Assembly (NCBI RefSeq): GCF_024462815.1
Contig: NZ_JANGCG010000013.1
Span: 1-64,000, forward strand
Reading direction: 5' to 3'
Source of the DNA: Gemmiger formicilis
GTDB lineage: Bacteria; Bacillota; Clostridia; Oscillospirales; Ruminococcaceae
Length of the DNA: 64,000 nucleotides
Below are positions 25,766 through 34,142 of the stretch, piece after piece (position 1 is the first letter of the stretch; each line of letters starts with the position of its first letter). Under the pieces are notes generated by a model. It searched no databases. It was given only the letters and a program-made list of their open reading frames with translations, and had not been told where the DNA came from. The position numbers were made by a program, and so were the translations under genes.

Positions 25766-25821
25766 TTGACATTCGCTCGTGAGCGAAGTATCTTATATGT
25801 ATACTTCGCTTGCAAGCGAAG
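25766..25821 (+). promoter_or_regulatory. Promoter with two palindromic operators between XRE and Xis genes
   Basis: TTGACA at 25766-25771 and TATCTT at 25789-25794 are 17 bases apart. Operator 1 TTCGCTCGTGAGCGAA (25772-25787) fills the spacer. Operator 2 CTTCGCTTGCAAGCGAAG (25804-25821) lies just downstream. Both are perfect palindromes sharing TTCGCT-N4-AGCGAA, with centres about 33 bases apart (three helical turns), which suits cooperative repressor binding. Confidence 0.85.
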
Positions 25822-25851
25822 GCAAAATACTGATGTAAGGATGGTGATCGA

Positions 25852-26088
25852 ATGGATTGTAAAGAAATCAGGGAAATGTACAAGCTCATGTTTGCGGAGT
25901 ACCCGGACATTGTAACGGTCAAGGATCTGCAAGCCATGCTGGGTATCAGCCGCCACGCGGCCTATGATCTGCTGGGGGAGGGCGAAATCAGCTGCATCCG
26001 GCTGGGAAACGCCTACAAAATCCCAAAAATCAATGTGATCAATTATGTTCTGAAAAGTCCGTGCGGTCAGACCCGCGTGAGCGCGTAG
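25852..26088 (+). CDS. Excisionase-family DNA-binding protein
   Basis: A 78-residue protein with a single MerR/Xis-type winged helix: IVTVKDLQAMLGISRHAAYDLL, then ISCIRLGNAYKIPKINVINYV. This is the standard small excisionase-like protein of Firmicutes integrative elements. AAGGATGG lies about 10 bases upstream. The gene is expressed from the operator-controlled promoter and faces away from the XRE gene. The matching integrase is not in this window. Confidence 0.85.
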   Translation: MDCKEIREMYKLMFAEYPDIVTVKDLQAMLGISRHAAYDLLGEGEISCIRLGNAYKIPKINVINYVLKSPCGQTRVSA

Positions 26089-26559
26089 GAGCTGCCTTGA
26101 TTCTGGTAAGAGCACCTCCCCGTCTCAAATAGATTCGGCACCTTGAAAACTGCATATCCGACAAGCAAGGTACATTCACCACATTGCCGTCAACTTACGA
26201 GTACGGCAGCGCAGACAGAGTACGCGCCATGACTGCCACCGGGCACGAGCGATTCAGTCTCTGGTAAACACCCCGTGGCGGAGTGGAGCGCAATGACAGA
26301 TGTGGTCGTAAAGATACTTCCGTCCAGTCATAGTTCACACAATGAGGGCGGCAGGCAGAGAACCTGGCTGGGGTAAAAATACCCATGATGCCGTTGCAGC
26401 CGAACGGCAGCCTTGCAAGTCGTCCCCGCAGCTGGGGCAAAGTGGACAAATGCAGCTGTAAATCGAAAAGTTATCCCGAAAGTATGCGAAACCGATTCAC
26501 ATTTTCCAGTCTAATAAAAGTAGGGAATCAGAACCGTATACTTTCGGGGAATTTATTGC

Positions 26560-26583
26560 AAGTGAATCAGATTTGATTCACTT
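26560..26583. repeat. Palindrome A in the candidate origin region
   Basis: AAGTGAATCA-GATT-TGATTCACTT with perfect 10-bp arms. Confidence 0.8.
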
Positions 26584-26602
26584 TCCAGAGCGTAAGGCAT
26601 AA

Positions 26603-26626
26603 AAGTGAATCAGTTCTGATTCACTT
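26603..26626. repeat. Palindrome B in the candidate origin region
   Basis: AAGTGAATCAG-TT-CTGATTCACTT with perfect 11-bp arms and the same arm sequence as palindrome A. The centres are 43 bases apart, which suits iteron-like protein binding. Confidence 0.8.
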
Positions 26627-26838
26627 GCAGTAACCGCCCAAATCCGCCCGGTGTGGGGCGGATGCCCCGCGTCGCACACGGACGCGACATCACCCGCAGA
26701 CCCGCCGTTTGGCGCGTTTGTGGGGCTGTGTGGCAGCGTGAGCCGTACAACTTAACACTAGAGAGTAAAACTTACTACACACAAAACGACGATAGTATGA
26801 GATAATAGATATATACCAAAACAGAAAGGACGATGCGA

Positions 26839-28023
26839 ATGAATTATGAAAAACTTCCGAAAACGATCTCCGCCGAAGAACTCCTCTCCACGCCGCTGCC
26901 GCCGGTCAAGTGGATCATCCCTGATTTGCTCCCCGCCGGTCTTGCGCTGTTTGCCGGCCCCAGCAAAGCGGGCAAAAGCTGGCTAACCTTGTGGCTGTGT
27001 TTGCAGGTGGCGCAGGGAAAGCCTATGTGGGGACGCGAAATTGAGCCGCACACCGTGCTTTATCTCTCGCTGGAGGATACCTTTAACCGCCTGCAAAAGC
27101 GCCTTCTCCAGCTTGTGGGCAGCGAAGAAGCCCCCGAACGGCTGGTCATGCAGACGGAATGCAGCAGCATCGGGCAGGGGCTGGAGGAACAGCTTGTCAG
27201 CTTTATCTACCAGCACCCGGATACCGGGCTGATCGTCATCGATACCTTACAAAAGGTGCGCTCCAGCGACCAGAACAACAGTATGTATGCCAGCGATTAC
27301 AAGGAAATCAGTGCGTTGAAGGCACTGGCTGATAAGTACAATGTCTGCATTTTGCTGATCCACCATCTGCGCAAACAAGCCGCAGATGATCCGTTCCAGC
27401 AGATTGCAGGCTCCAACGGTTTGATGGGCGCGTCCGATACCAGCTGGGTCATGCAGCGCAAGCGTATGAGCCAGACCGCCAGCATCTTGGTGACCGGGCG
27501 CGATATGGATAACAAAACGCTGCGTCTGCACGAAGAAAACTGCGTTTGGATACTGGATGAGGAAGAAAGCACCGAACAAATTATCGCTAAGGCTGTGCCG
27601 AGTTACCTTTGGAAAGTGGCTGACTACATCGATAGTGTCGGAACATGGCAAGGCACGGCTACCGAATTGCTTTCTGCAGCCGATATTGAGGGCGTTTTGC
27701 CCCACCAGCTGACCCGGAAAATCGTGGAGCATTACGATACCGTATTCACCCCAAGAGGTATCCGCTATGAAACCCACCGCACCTCGCAGGCGCGGCAGAT
27801 GAAGTTCTCTCGTGACGGAAATGACGCAGATGACGCTAATGACGCTGAAATTGACATAACCCAGCTTTTCAAATGGGATATCTCACAAACAGCGTCATCA
27901 GCGTCATTAGCGTCACAAGGGTCGCGTAAGGAGAGCAAGCATGGGCGAAGTGTTGCCACAGGGCAACCCGCCGAAAAGCCTACGGGGACAGCCCCGAACC
28001 CCTGTGAGGCCGCTGGCGCATGA
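26839..28023 (+). CDS. RepA-like AAA ATPase (RecA/DnaB-type fold)
   Basis: A 394-residue protein. The Walker A motif GPSKAGKS and Walker B LIVIDT, with the LIHHLRK sensor segment, identify the AAA_25/RepA hexameric-helicase-like ATPases of plasmids and integrative elements. The last 90 residues are low in conserved features and rich in Asp, Ala and Ser. The second ATG (26839) is better spaced from AGAAAGGA than the first at 26833. The stop overlaps the MobC start by ATGA. It probably acts in element replication or helicase loading; a primase domain is not visible. Confidence 0.82.
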   Translation: MNYEKLPKTISAEELLSTPLPPVKWIIPDLLPAGLALFAGPSKAGKSWLTLWLCLQVAQGKPMWGREIEPHTVLYLSLEDTFNRLQKRLLQLVGSEEAPERLVMQTECSSIGQGLEEQLVSFIYQHPDTGLIVIDTLQKVRSSDQNNSMYASDYKEISALKALADKYNVCILLIHHLRKQAADDPFQQIAGSNGLMGASDTSWVMQRKRMSQTASILVTGRDMDNKTLRLHEENCVWILDEEESTEQIIAKAVPSYLWKVADYIDSVGTWQGTATELLSAADIEGVLPHQLTRKIVEHYDTVFTPRGIRYETHRTSQARQMKFSRDGNDADDANDAEIDITQLFKWDISQTASSASLASQGSRKESKHGRSVATGQPAEKPTGTAPNPCEAAGA

Positions 28024-28289
28024 GAAAACGCAGCGTTGGAATCAATGTTCGCGTCAGCGTCACAGAGAAACGAAAAATGACGCTGATGGCTAAACGATGC
28101 GGGCTGTCGCTCTCGGAATACTTACGCCAGCGGGCGCTGGGATATGAACCGGGTGGACACCCGCCCAAGGAGGTATTTGATGTGTTGGATAAGATTGATG
28201 AAATGGCAGAAAACTGTCAACCGAGTGCAGGTGCTAAAATTACAGCCTGTGCAGATGAAATAAGGGACCTGCTCATTGGCGGTAACTAA
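28020..28289 (+). CDS. MobC-like relaxosome accessory protein
   Basis: An 89-residue protein with a ribbon-helix-helix start (INVRVSVTEKRKMTLMAKRC, GLSLSEYLRQRALG), as in MobC and other mobilisation accessory proteins that help relaxases bind oriT. It overlaps the upstream ATPase by 4 bases and the relaxase by 14 bases, so the three are translationally coupled. Confidence 0.75.
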   Translation: MRKRSVGINVRVSVTEKRKMTLMAKRCGLSLSEYLRQRALGYEPGGHPPKEVFDVLDKIDEMAENCQPSAGAKITACADEIRDLLIGGN

Positions 28290-28707
28290 GATCTGGACGA
28301 TTAAGGACAGCTTACAGCGCGTCCTTGATTATGCCGCCAACCCGGACAAAACCGAATACGATGCCCTTGCCCAAACGCTGCACTATGCAGAGAACGATGC
28401 CAAGACCAAGCTGAACGAGAGCGCCCAGCTTGTCACCGGCATCCATTGCAGGGCAGACCATGCGTGGGAAGATATGCGGGCTGTACAGGCACGCTTTGGT
28501 AAAACAGACGGCGTGGTGGCGCTCCATGCCTACCAGAGTTTCCGCGAGGGCGAGGTAACCCCGGAGCAGTGCCACGAAATCGGCGTGGCGCTGGCACGCA
28601 AGGTCTGGGGCAAGCGTTTCCAAGTGCTGGTTGCCACCCATATGAATACGGATAACCTGCACAACCACTTCGTTATCAATTCCGTGTCCTATGTGGACGG
28701 ACGGTAA
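28276..28707 (+). pseudogene. MobA/VirD2-type relaxase, truncated after the catalytic histidine motif
   Basis: The 143 visible residues form the start of a MOB-P-type relaxase: VTKIWTIKDSLQRVLDYAAN, LVTGIHCRADHAWEDM and the metal-binding histidines in HMNTDNLHNHFVINS. Complete relaxases of this group are around 400 residues or more. Here the frame meets TAA at 28705 directly after FVDGR-like text, and the following DNA is unrelated. TTG at 28276 is the start, inside the mobC coding end. The loss of the C-terminal part suggests the element can no longer mobilise itself. Confidence 0.8.
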
Positions 28708-28825
28708 GAATTGTATGGCAACATTCAAAATCTTGCGTTCCGTTAATTTGAAAAGGTCTAGTATTTCGTGTCGTGTTGTGCTATTCTTAAGAAGGATGAT
28801 TCCATAAAAGAGGAGGATACTTCAA

Positions 28826-30181
28826 ATGGCAATGAACACAAGCGTTTTCATGCACGACTCAGACAAGGCGGCACTACAGGCATTGAAATCCATTCCGGGC
28901 TTCGCACCGCTTTTGAAGGGATTTATGAGCATTTGGAACGAACGTCAGTATCAGCTATCTAATATGTCCTCGCGTCTACGGCTAGGCGAGAATCAAATGT
29001 CCAAGTATTATGATATGCTTCCACCTATTTGCAAAAAACTTGGCATTGAGGTTCCTGATTTATATATCGAATTGAATGTTTCTCCCAATTCGTATACCAG
29101 CGGAGATACAAAGCCCTTTATCGTGATGACGTCGGGGCTACTTGAAACCTTGCCGGATGAATTGATTCCAACTGTTCTTGCTCACGAGTGCGGACATATA
29201 GCTTGTCACCATGTTCTTTATACCACGATGGGCAGGCTGATTTTGAGTGGTGCTTTTCAACTACCCGGTCTTTCCTCTCTAATCACAGCACCTCTTCAAA
29301 TTGCTTTTGCCTATTGGATGAGATGCAGCGAGTTTTCCGCAGATAGAGCTGCGGTTCTTTATGATGGTGCGCCAGATAAGATGGTAGAGGTCTGTATGCG
29401 CTTTGCCGGTTATGACAAGGATATTGTTGCCGATGCCAGCGTGTCTGCGTTTATGGAACAGGCAAAAGATTACAAAGAACTCGTTGCCAATTCAACGTGG
29501 GATAAAACCTTAGAATTTTTAATGTTCAGTCAATATGACCATCCTCTTACCGCTCTTCGTGCGTATGAATGTAACGAATGGTCTGACACAGAGCAATTCA
29601 GGAAAATCCAGTCATACTTAAATGAGAACTCCTTTGAAAGTGATTTTTCTCCCGCCAGTCGAGAAATTCCGGTGAGAGAATCCGCTAAATTTTACATCGG
29701 AAAAGATTTCAATGAAGTAAAATTCGCTTTTGAATCCGATGGATTTATCTCTGTGAAAACAGTCAAGACCTCTGAAAAAGGGCTTTTTACAAAGAGTGGG
29801 CAGGTCATTTCTGTCAGTATAGGCGAAAGCAATAGTTTTGAAAAGGATTCTTGGCATCGCAGTGATTCTGAAATAATGATCACTTACTATGAGCCTCTTA
29901 GTACCGAAGAGCTTACTGCGCTGCACAACGGAAGAATCCAAACTCCCGATTCGGCTAAGAAATGCATCGGAAGAAGTTATCAGGACGTTATGCAGGAATT
30001 CTCCGATGCCGGCTTTACACAAATCGTTGTTGAAAAGCAAGATGTAAAGAAGGGGCTTCTTACAAAAGATCTTGCCATTTCCAAGATCACGATTAAGGGT
30101 CAATTACAGTTTTCAAGGGGCGACTGGTTTGAACCGGATTCACTCGTTCGCATTATTTATCAGAAAATTATCAGCGAGTGA
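28826..30181 (+). CDS. M48-family metallopeptidase with two PASTA-like C-terminal repeats
   Basis: A 451-residue protein. The zinc motif HECGH is at residues 120-124 and the third ligand is in EFSAD at 169-173, as in M48 (Ste24/HtpX-like) peptidases. A hydrophobic stretch between them (about 140-165) may dip into the membrane. The C-terminal third holds two related units of about 70 residues (about 295-365 and 385-450). Each starts with a YIGKDFNEV or CIGRSYQDV segment and carries KGLFTK or KGLLTK and a closing acidic-aromatic strand. They resemble PASTA domains. An AGAGGAGG site precedes the ATG. Its codon use is AT-richer than the backbone, fitting island cargo. Possibly a stress or defence-related protease. 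Confidence 0.8.
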   Translation: MAMNTSVFMHDSDKAALQALKSIPGFAPLLKGFMSIWNERQYQLSNMSSRLRLGENQMSKYYDMLPPICKKLGIEVPDLYIELNVSPNSYTSGDTKPFIVMTSGLLETLPDELIPTVLAHECGHIACHHVLYTTMGRLILSGAFQLPGLSSLITAPLQIAFAYWMRCSEFSADRAAVLYDGAPDKMVEVCMRFAGYDKDIVADASVSAFMEQAKDYKELVANSTWDKTLEFLMFSQYDHPLTALRAYECNEWSDTEQFRKIQSYLNENSFESDFSPASREIPVRESAKFYIGKDFNEVKFAFESDGFISVKTVKTSEKGLFTKSGQVISVSIGESNSFEKDSWHRSDSEIMITYYEPLSTEELTALHNGRIQTPDSAKKCIGRSYQDVMQEFSDAGFTQIVVEKQDVKKGLLTKDLAISKITIKGQLQFSRGDWFEPDSLVRIIYQKIISE

Positions 30182-30298
30182 TACCGATTCTATGTTATCC
30201 TTGCGTGGCATTTTCACAAGTACACTTCGAAAGAAGTTTCTCTGCTATAAGGTTATTCAAACAAATGCGTTACATTTTCCACAGAGGAAATTCGCCTT

Positions 30299-30391
30299 AT
30301 GCGTACCACTGTAAATCAACTGAGAAATGAAAAGCTGGCAAAAGGAAAGTACACCGATGCGGCGGATGATACGCTGTTAAAATTATTCTAA
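30299..30391 (+). pseudogene. Short C-terminal fragment of an unknown island gene
   Basis: A 30-residue frame, RTTVNQLRNEKLAKGKYTDA and DDTLLKLF, has clear coding character and an intact stop but no start signal of its own. I take it for the tail of a deleted mobile-element gene. The sequence 30182-30298 shows nothing else. Confidence 0.4.
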
Positions 30392-30489
30392 ACTTCGAAC
30401 GCTGACAAAAAACGCATTGCAAAAGTACATTGCAATGCGCTTTTTCGTGCGACCGGTGGATTTTCCCGCGCCCTTGCAAAGTTTGCCGC

Positions 30490-30523
30490 AAAAACAAAAA
30501 GCAGCACCCCGCAAGGTGCTGCT
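30490..30523 (-). terminator. Terminator directly after tRNA-Ser
   Basis: On the minus strand AGCAGCACC / GGTGCTGCT is followed by TTTTGTTTTT. It begins 3 bases after the tRNA CCA end. Confidence 0.9.
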
Positions 30524-30525
30524 TT

Positions 30526-30614
30526 TGGCGCAGACGGTGGGATTCGAACCCACGTGGCATTGCTGCCAAATTGATTTCGAGTCAATCTCGTTACGACCGC
30601 TTCGATACGTCTGC
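30526..30614 (-). tRNA. tRNA-Ser (anticodon CGA)
   Basis: The minus strand folds as a class II tRNA. The acceptor GCAGACG pairs with CGTCTGC, discriminator G is followed by an encoded CCA, and the anticodon arm is ATTGA-CTCGAAA-TCAAT with anticodon CGA. There is a long variable arm and a standard T arm with GGTTCGAATCC. The gene is intact. Its 3' half has a diverged direct copy at 9775, which marks it as the likely integration site of the island to its left. Confidence 0.93.
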
Positions 30615-30756
30615 ATATTCGGTTTTGCTGCGGGGCCGGTCGGGCACGGTACAACTGGTGCCGATTGGCTGTACAGCTTATTATAACAGCTCCCGCGAGG
30701 AATGTCAATTCTCTGCAGGGGGTAATTCTCGGGTTCATTCTCGGTGGGGCGGCGGG

Positions 30757-31329
30757 CTATGGCATGGTGCGGGGAACACAGCCGTGCAGAAAGTCTGCCG
30801 TATTCTGCATAACCTCCCCCAAAATCTGTATATTTCGCAGGGTGTCGGGTGTTTCGAGGGAGTGATTTGCCTGCGCGTAGACGGTTATCGGCGTGCCGTT
30901 GGCGCGGCTTTGCGCGGTGACGGCGTCCACATCGCTCCATGGGTCGGCGGTGCCGAGGAAGGCAATCGCGTGCTGCGGGGCAAACTCATAGGTCAGGGCC
31001 AGCGGCGTGTACAGCACGTGGCGGCAGGGCACGGCGTGCTTTTGGGCGTAGGCGGAGGCAATGGCCGTGCCGATGCTTTTGGAAAGAAACAGCACATCGT
31101 CATATTGTGCCCAGCCCACCGCGGCTAGCTGGGCTTCGGCCTGCGTGTACAGGGCGTCAAAGGCGGCGCGCAGGGCGGCGGGATTCTCCCGCAGACCGTC
31201 CTTCTGGCAGGTGTATTGCAGCAGAAGCGCGTGGTCATACCCGGCGGTAGCCGCCAGCTTGCGGCTGTAGTACAGCAGCGGCTTATCACAGTGGTAGCCA
31301 ATACCCGGAAAGCAGACAACCAGCTTCAT
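30757..31329 (-). CDS. Small alpha/beta hydrolase
   Basis: A 190-residue protein starting MKLVVCFPGIGYHCDKPLLY. It has the nucleophile elbow FLSKSIGT and the late Asp/His positions in FLGTADPWSD and QANHSLE. The length suits the minimal alpha/beta hydrolases of Firmicutes, whose substrates are mostly unknown. The ATG at 31329 follows GGAGGG. It lies just right of the island boundary, so I count it as backbone. It is divergent from the broken RpiR gene. Confidence 0.75.
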   Translation of the reverse strand: MKLVVCFPGIGYHCDKPLLYYSRKLAATAGYDHALLLQYTCQKDGLRENPAALRAAFDALYTQAEAQLAAVGWAQYDDVLFLSKSIGTAIASAYAQKHAVPCRHVLYTPLALTYEFAPQHAIAFLGTADPWSDVDAVTAQSRANGTPITVYAQANHSLETPDTLRNIQILGEVMQNTADFLHGCVPRTMP

Positions 31330-31510
31330 CTCGGCACCCTCCTTGCTTGATGATTCCGGTGGGGCGGTCTGGCCCCACCCCCAAAGTATACCACCGCGCC
31401 GCCGCAGGCACAAGACAAAATCTGCGCCGCCGGTTGACATTTTCCTGCCGGGATGCTACCTTTAAAGCAGGGCCGCGGCCTCTATCCCTCTACAACAAAG
31501 GAGCCTGCCT

Positions 31511-32114
31511 ATGGTTCACTGCACAGGCGCTGAAAAGCCTGAACGAGCTGGAAATACTTGTCTACCAGTATGTTATGGAGCATCGCTCCGCCGTCCCCTA
31601 TATGCGCATCCGGGAGCTTGCCACAGAGGCGCACGTTTCCACCACCACCGTGCTGCATTTCTGCAAAAAGATGGGGTGCGAGGGCTTCTCGCAGTTCAAA
31701 TGGAAGCTGAAGGAGGAGGGCGGCACCAACGCCCGCGACAAGGACATCCCCGATTCCTTGAGTGAGCTGCAGACCTTTTTCTGGCGGGTCGGCACACCGG
31801 CCTATCAGGAAAAGCTCGAAAACGCCGCGGCCATCATTGCCCGCATGGAGCGCATTTTTATGGTGGGCATCGGCAATTCCGGCAGCATTGCCAGCTACGG
31901 TGTGCGGTATTTTTCCAATCTGGGCAAATTTGCGCTCTGCGTGTCAGACCCATTTTACCCCATCACGCTGGTCAAGCTCTGCGACCTGACGCTGCCTTAT
32001 TACACAACCATGCGCCGCAACGAAGCCGAAAACTACGATTATTCGTCACAAATCCAGGCGGTCTATCTTCTGGAGTCCCTGGCACGGCGTGTGCACAACC
32101 GCCCGAATGAGTAA
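31511..32114 (+). pseudogene. RpiR-family regulator with start frameshift and internal SIS deletion
   Basis: The only good start (ATG 31511, with AAAGGAG 7 bases upstream) is one base out of phase with the coding frame. The real frame reads TTC ACT GCA (FTAQALKSLNELEILVYQYV), as if one G had been added after ATG. The HTH (MRIRELATEAHVSTTTVLHF) is intact. The SIS sugar-phosphate domain starts at VGIGNSGSIASYG but jumps from SDPFYP to LVKLCDLTLPYYTTMRRNEA, missing about 45 residues that family members have. Both defects point to a dead gene. It preceded a PTS gene that is also broken. Confidence 0.75.
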
Positions 32115-32122
32115 TACTACAC

Positions 32123-32179
32123 AAAAAACAGCACGCTTTCCGCAAAAAATAGGTTGCTTTGCGGCGCGTGCTGTTTTTT
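32123..32179 (+). terminator. Terminator after the RpiR pseudogene
   Basis: AAAAAACAGCACGC / GCGTGCTGTTTTTT with a long loop containing a smaller stem. It can act in both directions. Confidence 0.75.
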
Positions 32180-32193
32180 ACGACCCAAAACTA

Positions 32194-32221
32194 CTGACAA
32201 CGCAGACTTTTCGGCTATACT
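32194..32221 (+). promoter_or_regulatory. Promoter of the PTS remnant
   Basis: CTGACA, a 16-base spacer and TATACT, 82 bases before the EIIB start. No operator is obvious. Confidence 0.45.
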
Positions 32222-32302
32222 GATGACAGTTCCCAAAGCGCGCAGGGAACGGAATATCCTCTACCCACTCCGTTAAAAACACTATGAAGAAGAATCACTG
32301 TT

Positions 32303-32530
32303 ATGGCTACGAAAATTCGTGACTATGCCAAGCTCGCCGCGGACATCCGCGAGGCTGTCGGCCCGGAAAACATCATCAGTGCGGCAAACTGTGCCACTCG
32401 TCCGCGCCTTGTCCTGAAGGAGACCCCCTCGGCGGAGGTCACACAGCAAATCTCCGAGATGCCCGCCGTCATCAAGGTGATGGAGAACGGCGGCCAGTAC
32501 CAGATCGTCATCGGCACCCACGCCAAGCAC
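32303..32530 (+). pseudogene. PTS EIIB domain (glucose/sucrose/beta-glucoside type), truncated
   Basis: The first 76 residues are an EIIB domain with the phospho-cysteine in AANCATRPRLVLKE and ENGGQYQIVIGTH. An ordinary PTS EIIBC would continue for more than 400 residues. After about 32530 the frame becomes unrelated and stops at 32617, inside the convergent transporter gene. Together with the broken RpiR gene it is the remnant of a sugar PTS unit. Confidence 0.75.
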
Positions 32531-32579
32531 TGTCTAACAAATGGGGTGCAGTTCAAATGTCTCAACGCAGCTTTTTTGT

Positions 32580-34142
32580 TTAGGAAACGTAGCTTTCCGG
32601 TACGTCCGCCATCGTGACGTATTTCTGCATGGCGTCCTCAAGGCTCATACCGTCGGCCACTGCGTCGCGGCGGCAGGCGTTGACGGCCTGAATCTCCTTC
32701 ATCTTCTCGCCGGTCAGGCTGTAGCCCTTCATGGCAATCAGGGTGGCGGCCCATGCAATCATCGGAATGACGCAGAACAGCACGATAACCACCACGTTCA
32801 TGCCCGGAGTGTACGGGTCATACTGGGTGGGCAGGCTTTCGAGCCCGATAAAGCTGACGGCCACGCCGACCACAGTGGCGGACAGGCTGGACACCAGCTT
32901 ATCCACCAGGCTGAACAGCGTACCCATAATGCCGGGGATGTACTTGCCGGACTGGTAAGTCTCATAGTCAGAGCAGTCAGCTACCATCGGAATCGGCATA
33001 TCGGCGGTGGCGTAGTACGCGCCGTAGCCGATGCCGAACAGCAGGACAAACAGAATCGTGTACAGGTTAATGGAGAGACCACCCTCGCCCAGCAGGCTCA
33101 GGGTAAAGCCGTCACCGTGGCCCCACAGCAGCAGCAACACCAGCACGCCGACATAGCAGACCAGCGCCACGCTGACATAACGCATCAGGCTGGCCTTCTG
33201 GCCGTGCTTCTGGCTGGTGCGCACCGTCAGCAGGAAGAACGGCACACTGAACACATAGCCCAGCACCATCATAGGCAGGTACAGGCCATCATAGTTGCCC
33301 ATCATGCAGCCGTACAGCATACACAGCACGGTGGTGTTGGAGGCGATGGAGAGCGCCAGCTTGCAGCCGGCACCGGCCACCATCAGGCGCTGCATCGGCT
33401 TGTTCTCCTTGATAATCTGCACATACTCGGCAACCTTGATTTTCTCGGTCTTTTCGCCGCCGATGCCAAAGTACTTGGGCTGGTCCTTCTCCCAGATTCC
33501 GATTACGGCCAGCAGGGTGAGCAGAATCGAGATTACAATGCCGACCGGAGCCAGCGTGCGGAAGAAGCCTGCGGAGGCGTAACCGCCCTCATAATTCTTG
33601 GCAAGAATCGGCGCAAAGAACTGCATGGCACCCATGCCGAGCAGCGAGCCGACGGTGTTGAAAATCGTGAACAGCGGGCGCTGCTTGGGGTCATTGGTCA
33701 GGACCGTCTGGCCGGAGCGGGTGCAGCTGGTCTGGAAGGTGTAGCCGATGACCCAGACTGCGTACAGGCCGACAAATACGGCGTAGCGCGCCCACATCAT
33801 CGTGTCGGGAATCAGCGGGGTCAGGCAGTACAGCACCAGAATACTGACGGCCATAATCAGGTTGCCGATGACCATAAACGGCCGGAACTTGCCGAACTTG
33901 CCGTTCGTGCGGTCCATCAGCGCGCCGATAACCGGGTCGGTGACGGCGTCAAACAGGCGCATACCGGTGACCATGACCGAGGCGAAAATCATCGACAGGG
34001 CCAGCACCTTGCTGCCGAATGTGGCAATGTAGGAAAGCACCAGAACATAATAGACGTTCGTGGCACCGTTATTCAGCGGGAACAAAACCAGCTGATAGGT
34101 TTTGGCGCGGTTGACACTCGCAGCCTTTGCGTTTTCACTCAT
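32580..34142 (-). CDS. GPH-family sugar symporter (MFS)
   Basis: A 520-residue, 12-helix transporter with GPH marks: RLFDAVTDPVIGALMDRTNG after helix 2, KFRPFMVIGN, and DMPIPMVADCSDYETYQSGKY in the second half. AAGGAGAA lies 5 bases before the ATG. The gene start overlaps the end of the upstream histidine-kinase gene by 8 bases, so it is the third gene of a response regulator, kinase, transporter operon. The two-component system may sense the sugar it imports. The substrate is unknown. Confidence 0.88.
   Translation of the reverse strand: MSENAKAASVNRAKTYQLVLFPLNNGATNVYYVLVLSYIATFGSKVLALSMIFASVMVTGMRLFDAVTDPVIGALMDRTNGKFGKFRPFMVIGNLIMAVSILVLYCLTPLIPDTMMWARYAVFVGLYAVWVIGYTFQTSCTRSGQTVLTNDPKQRPLFTIFNTVGSLLGMGAMQFFAPILAKNYEGGYASAGFFRTLAPVGIVISILLTLLAVIGIWEKDQPKYFGIGGEKTEKIKVAEYVQIIKENKPMQRLMVAGAGCKLALSIASNTTVLCMLYGCMMGNYDGLYLPMMVLGYVFSVPFFLLTVRTSQKHGQKASLMRYVSVALVCYVGVLVLLLLWGHGDGFTLSLLGEGGLSINLYTILFVLLFGIGYGAYYATADMPIPMVADCSDYETYQSGKYIPGIMGTLFSLVDKLVSSLSATVVGVAVSFIGLESLPTQYDPYTPGMNVVVIVLFCVIPMIAWAATLIAMKGYSLTGEKMKEIQAVNACRRDAVADGMSLEDAMQKYVTMADVPESYVS

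Larger units (their letters stand above)
26089..26838 (+). other. Gene-free, structured region upstream of the replication gene
   Basis: About 750 bases without a gene that I can support. It contains several inverted repeats: CCCGAAAGTAT (near 26475) pairs at a distance with ATACTTTCGGGG (near 26537), two strong 10-11-bp palindromes lie at 26560 and 26603, and a GC-rich hairpin field lies at 26640-26700. Its place between xis and repA/mobC/relaxase genes suggests an origin of replication, an origin of transfer or a structured RNA. I cannot tell which from sequence. Confidence 0.5.

Noticed and set aside
31347..32114. Intact RpiR gene starting at 31347
   Set aside because: That start has no ribosome site and adds about 60 residues of non-family sequence; the ATG with a good site is out of frame.
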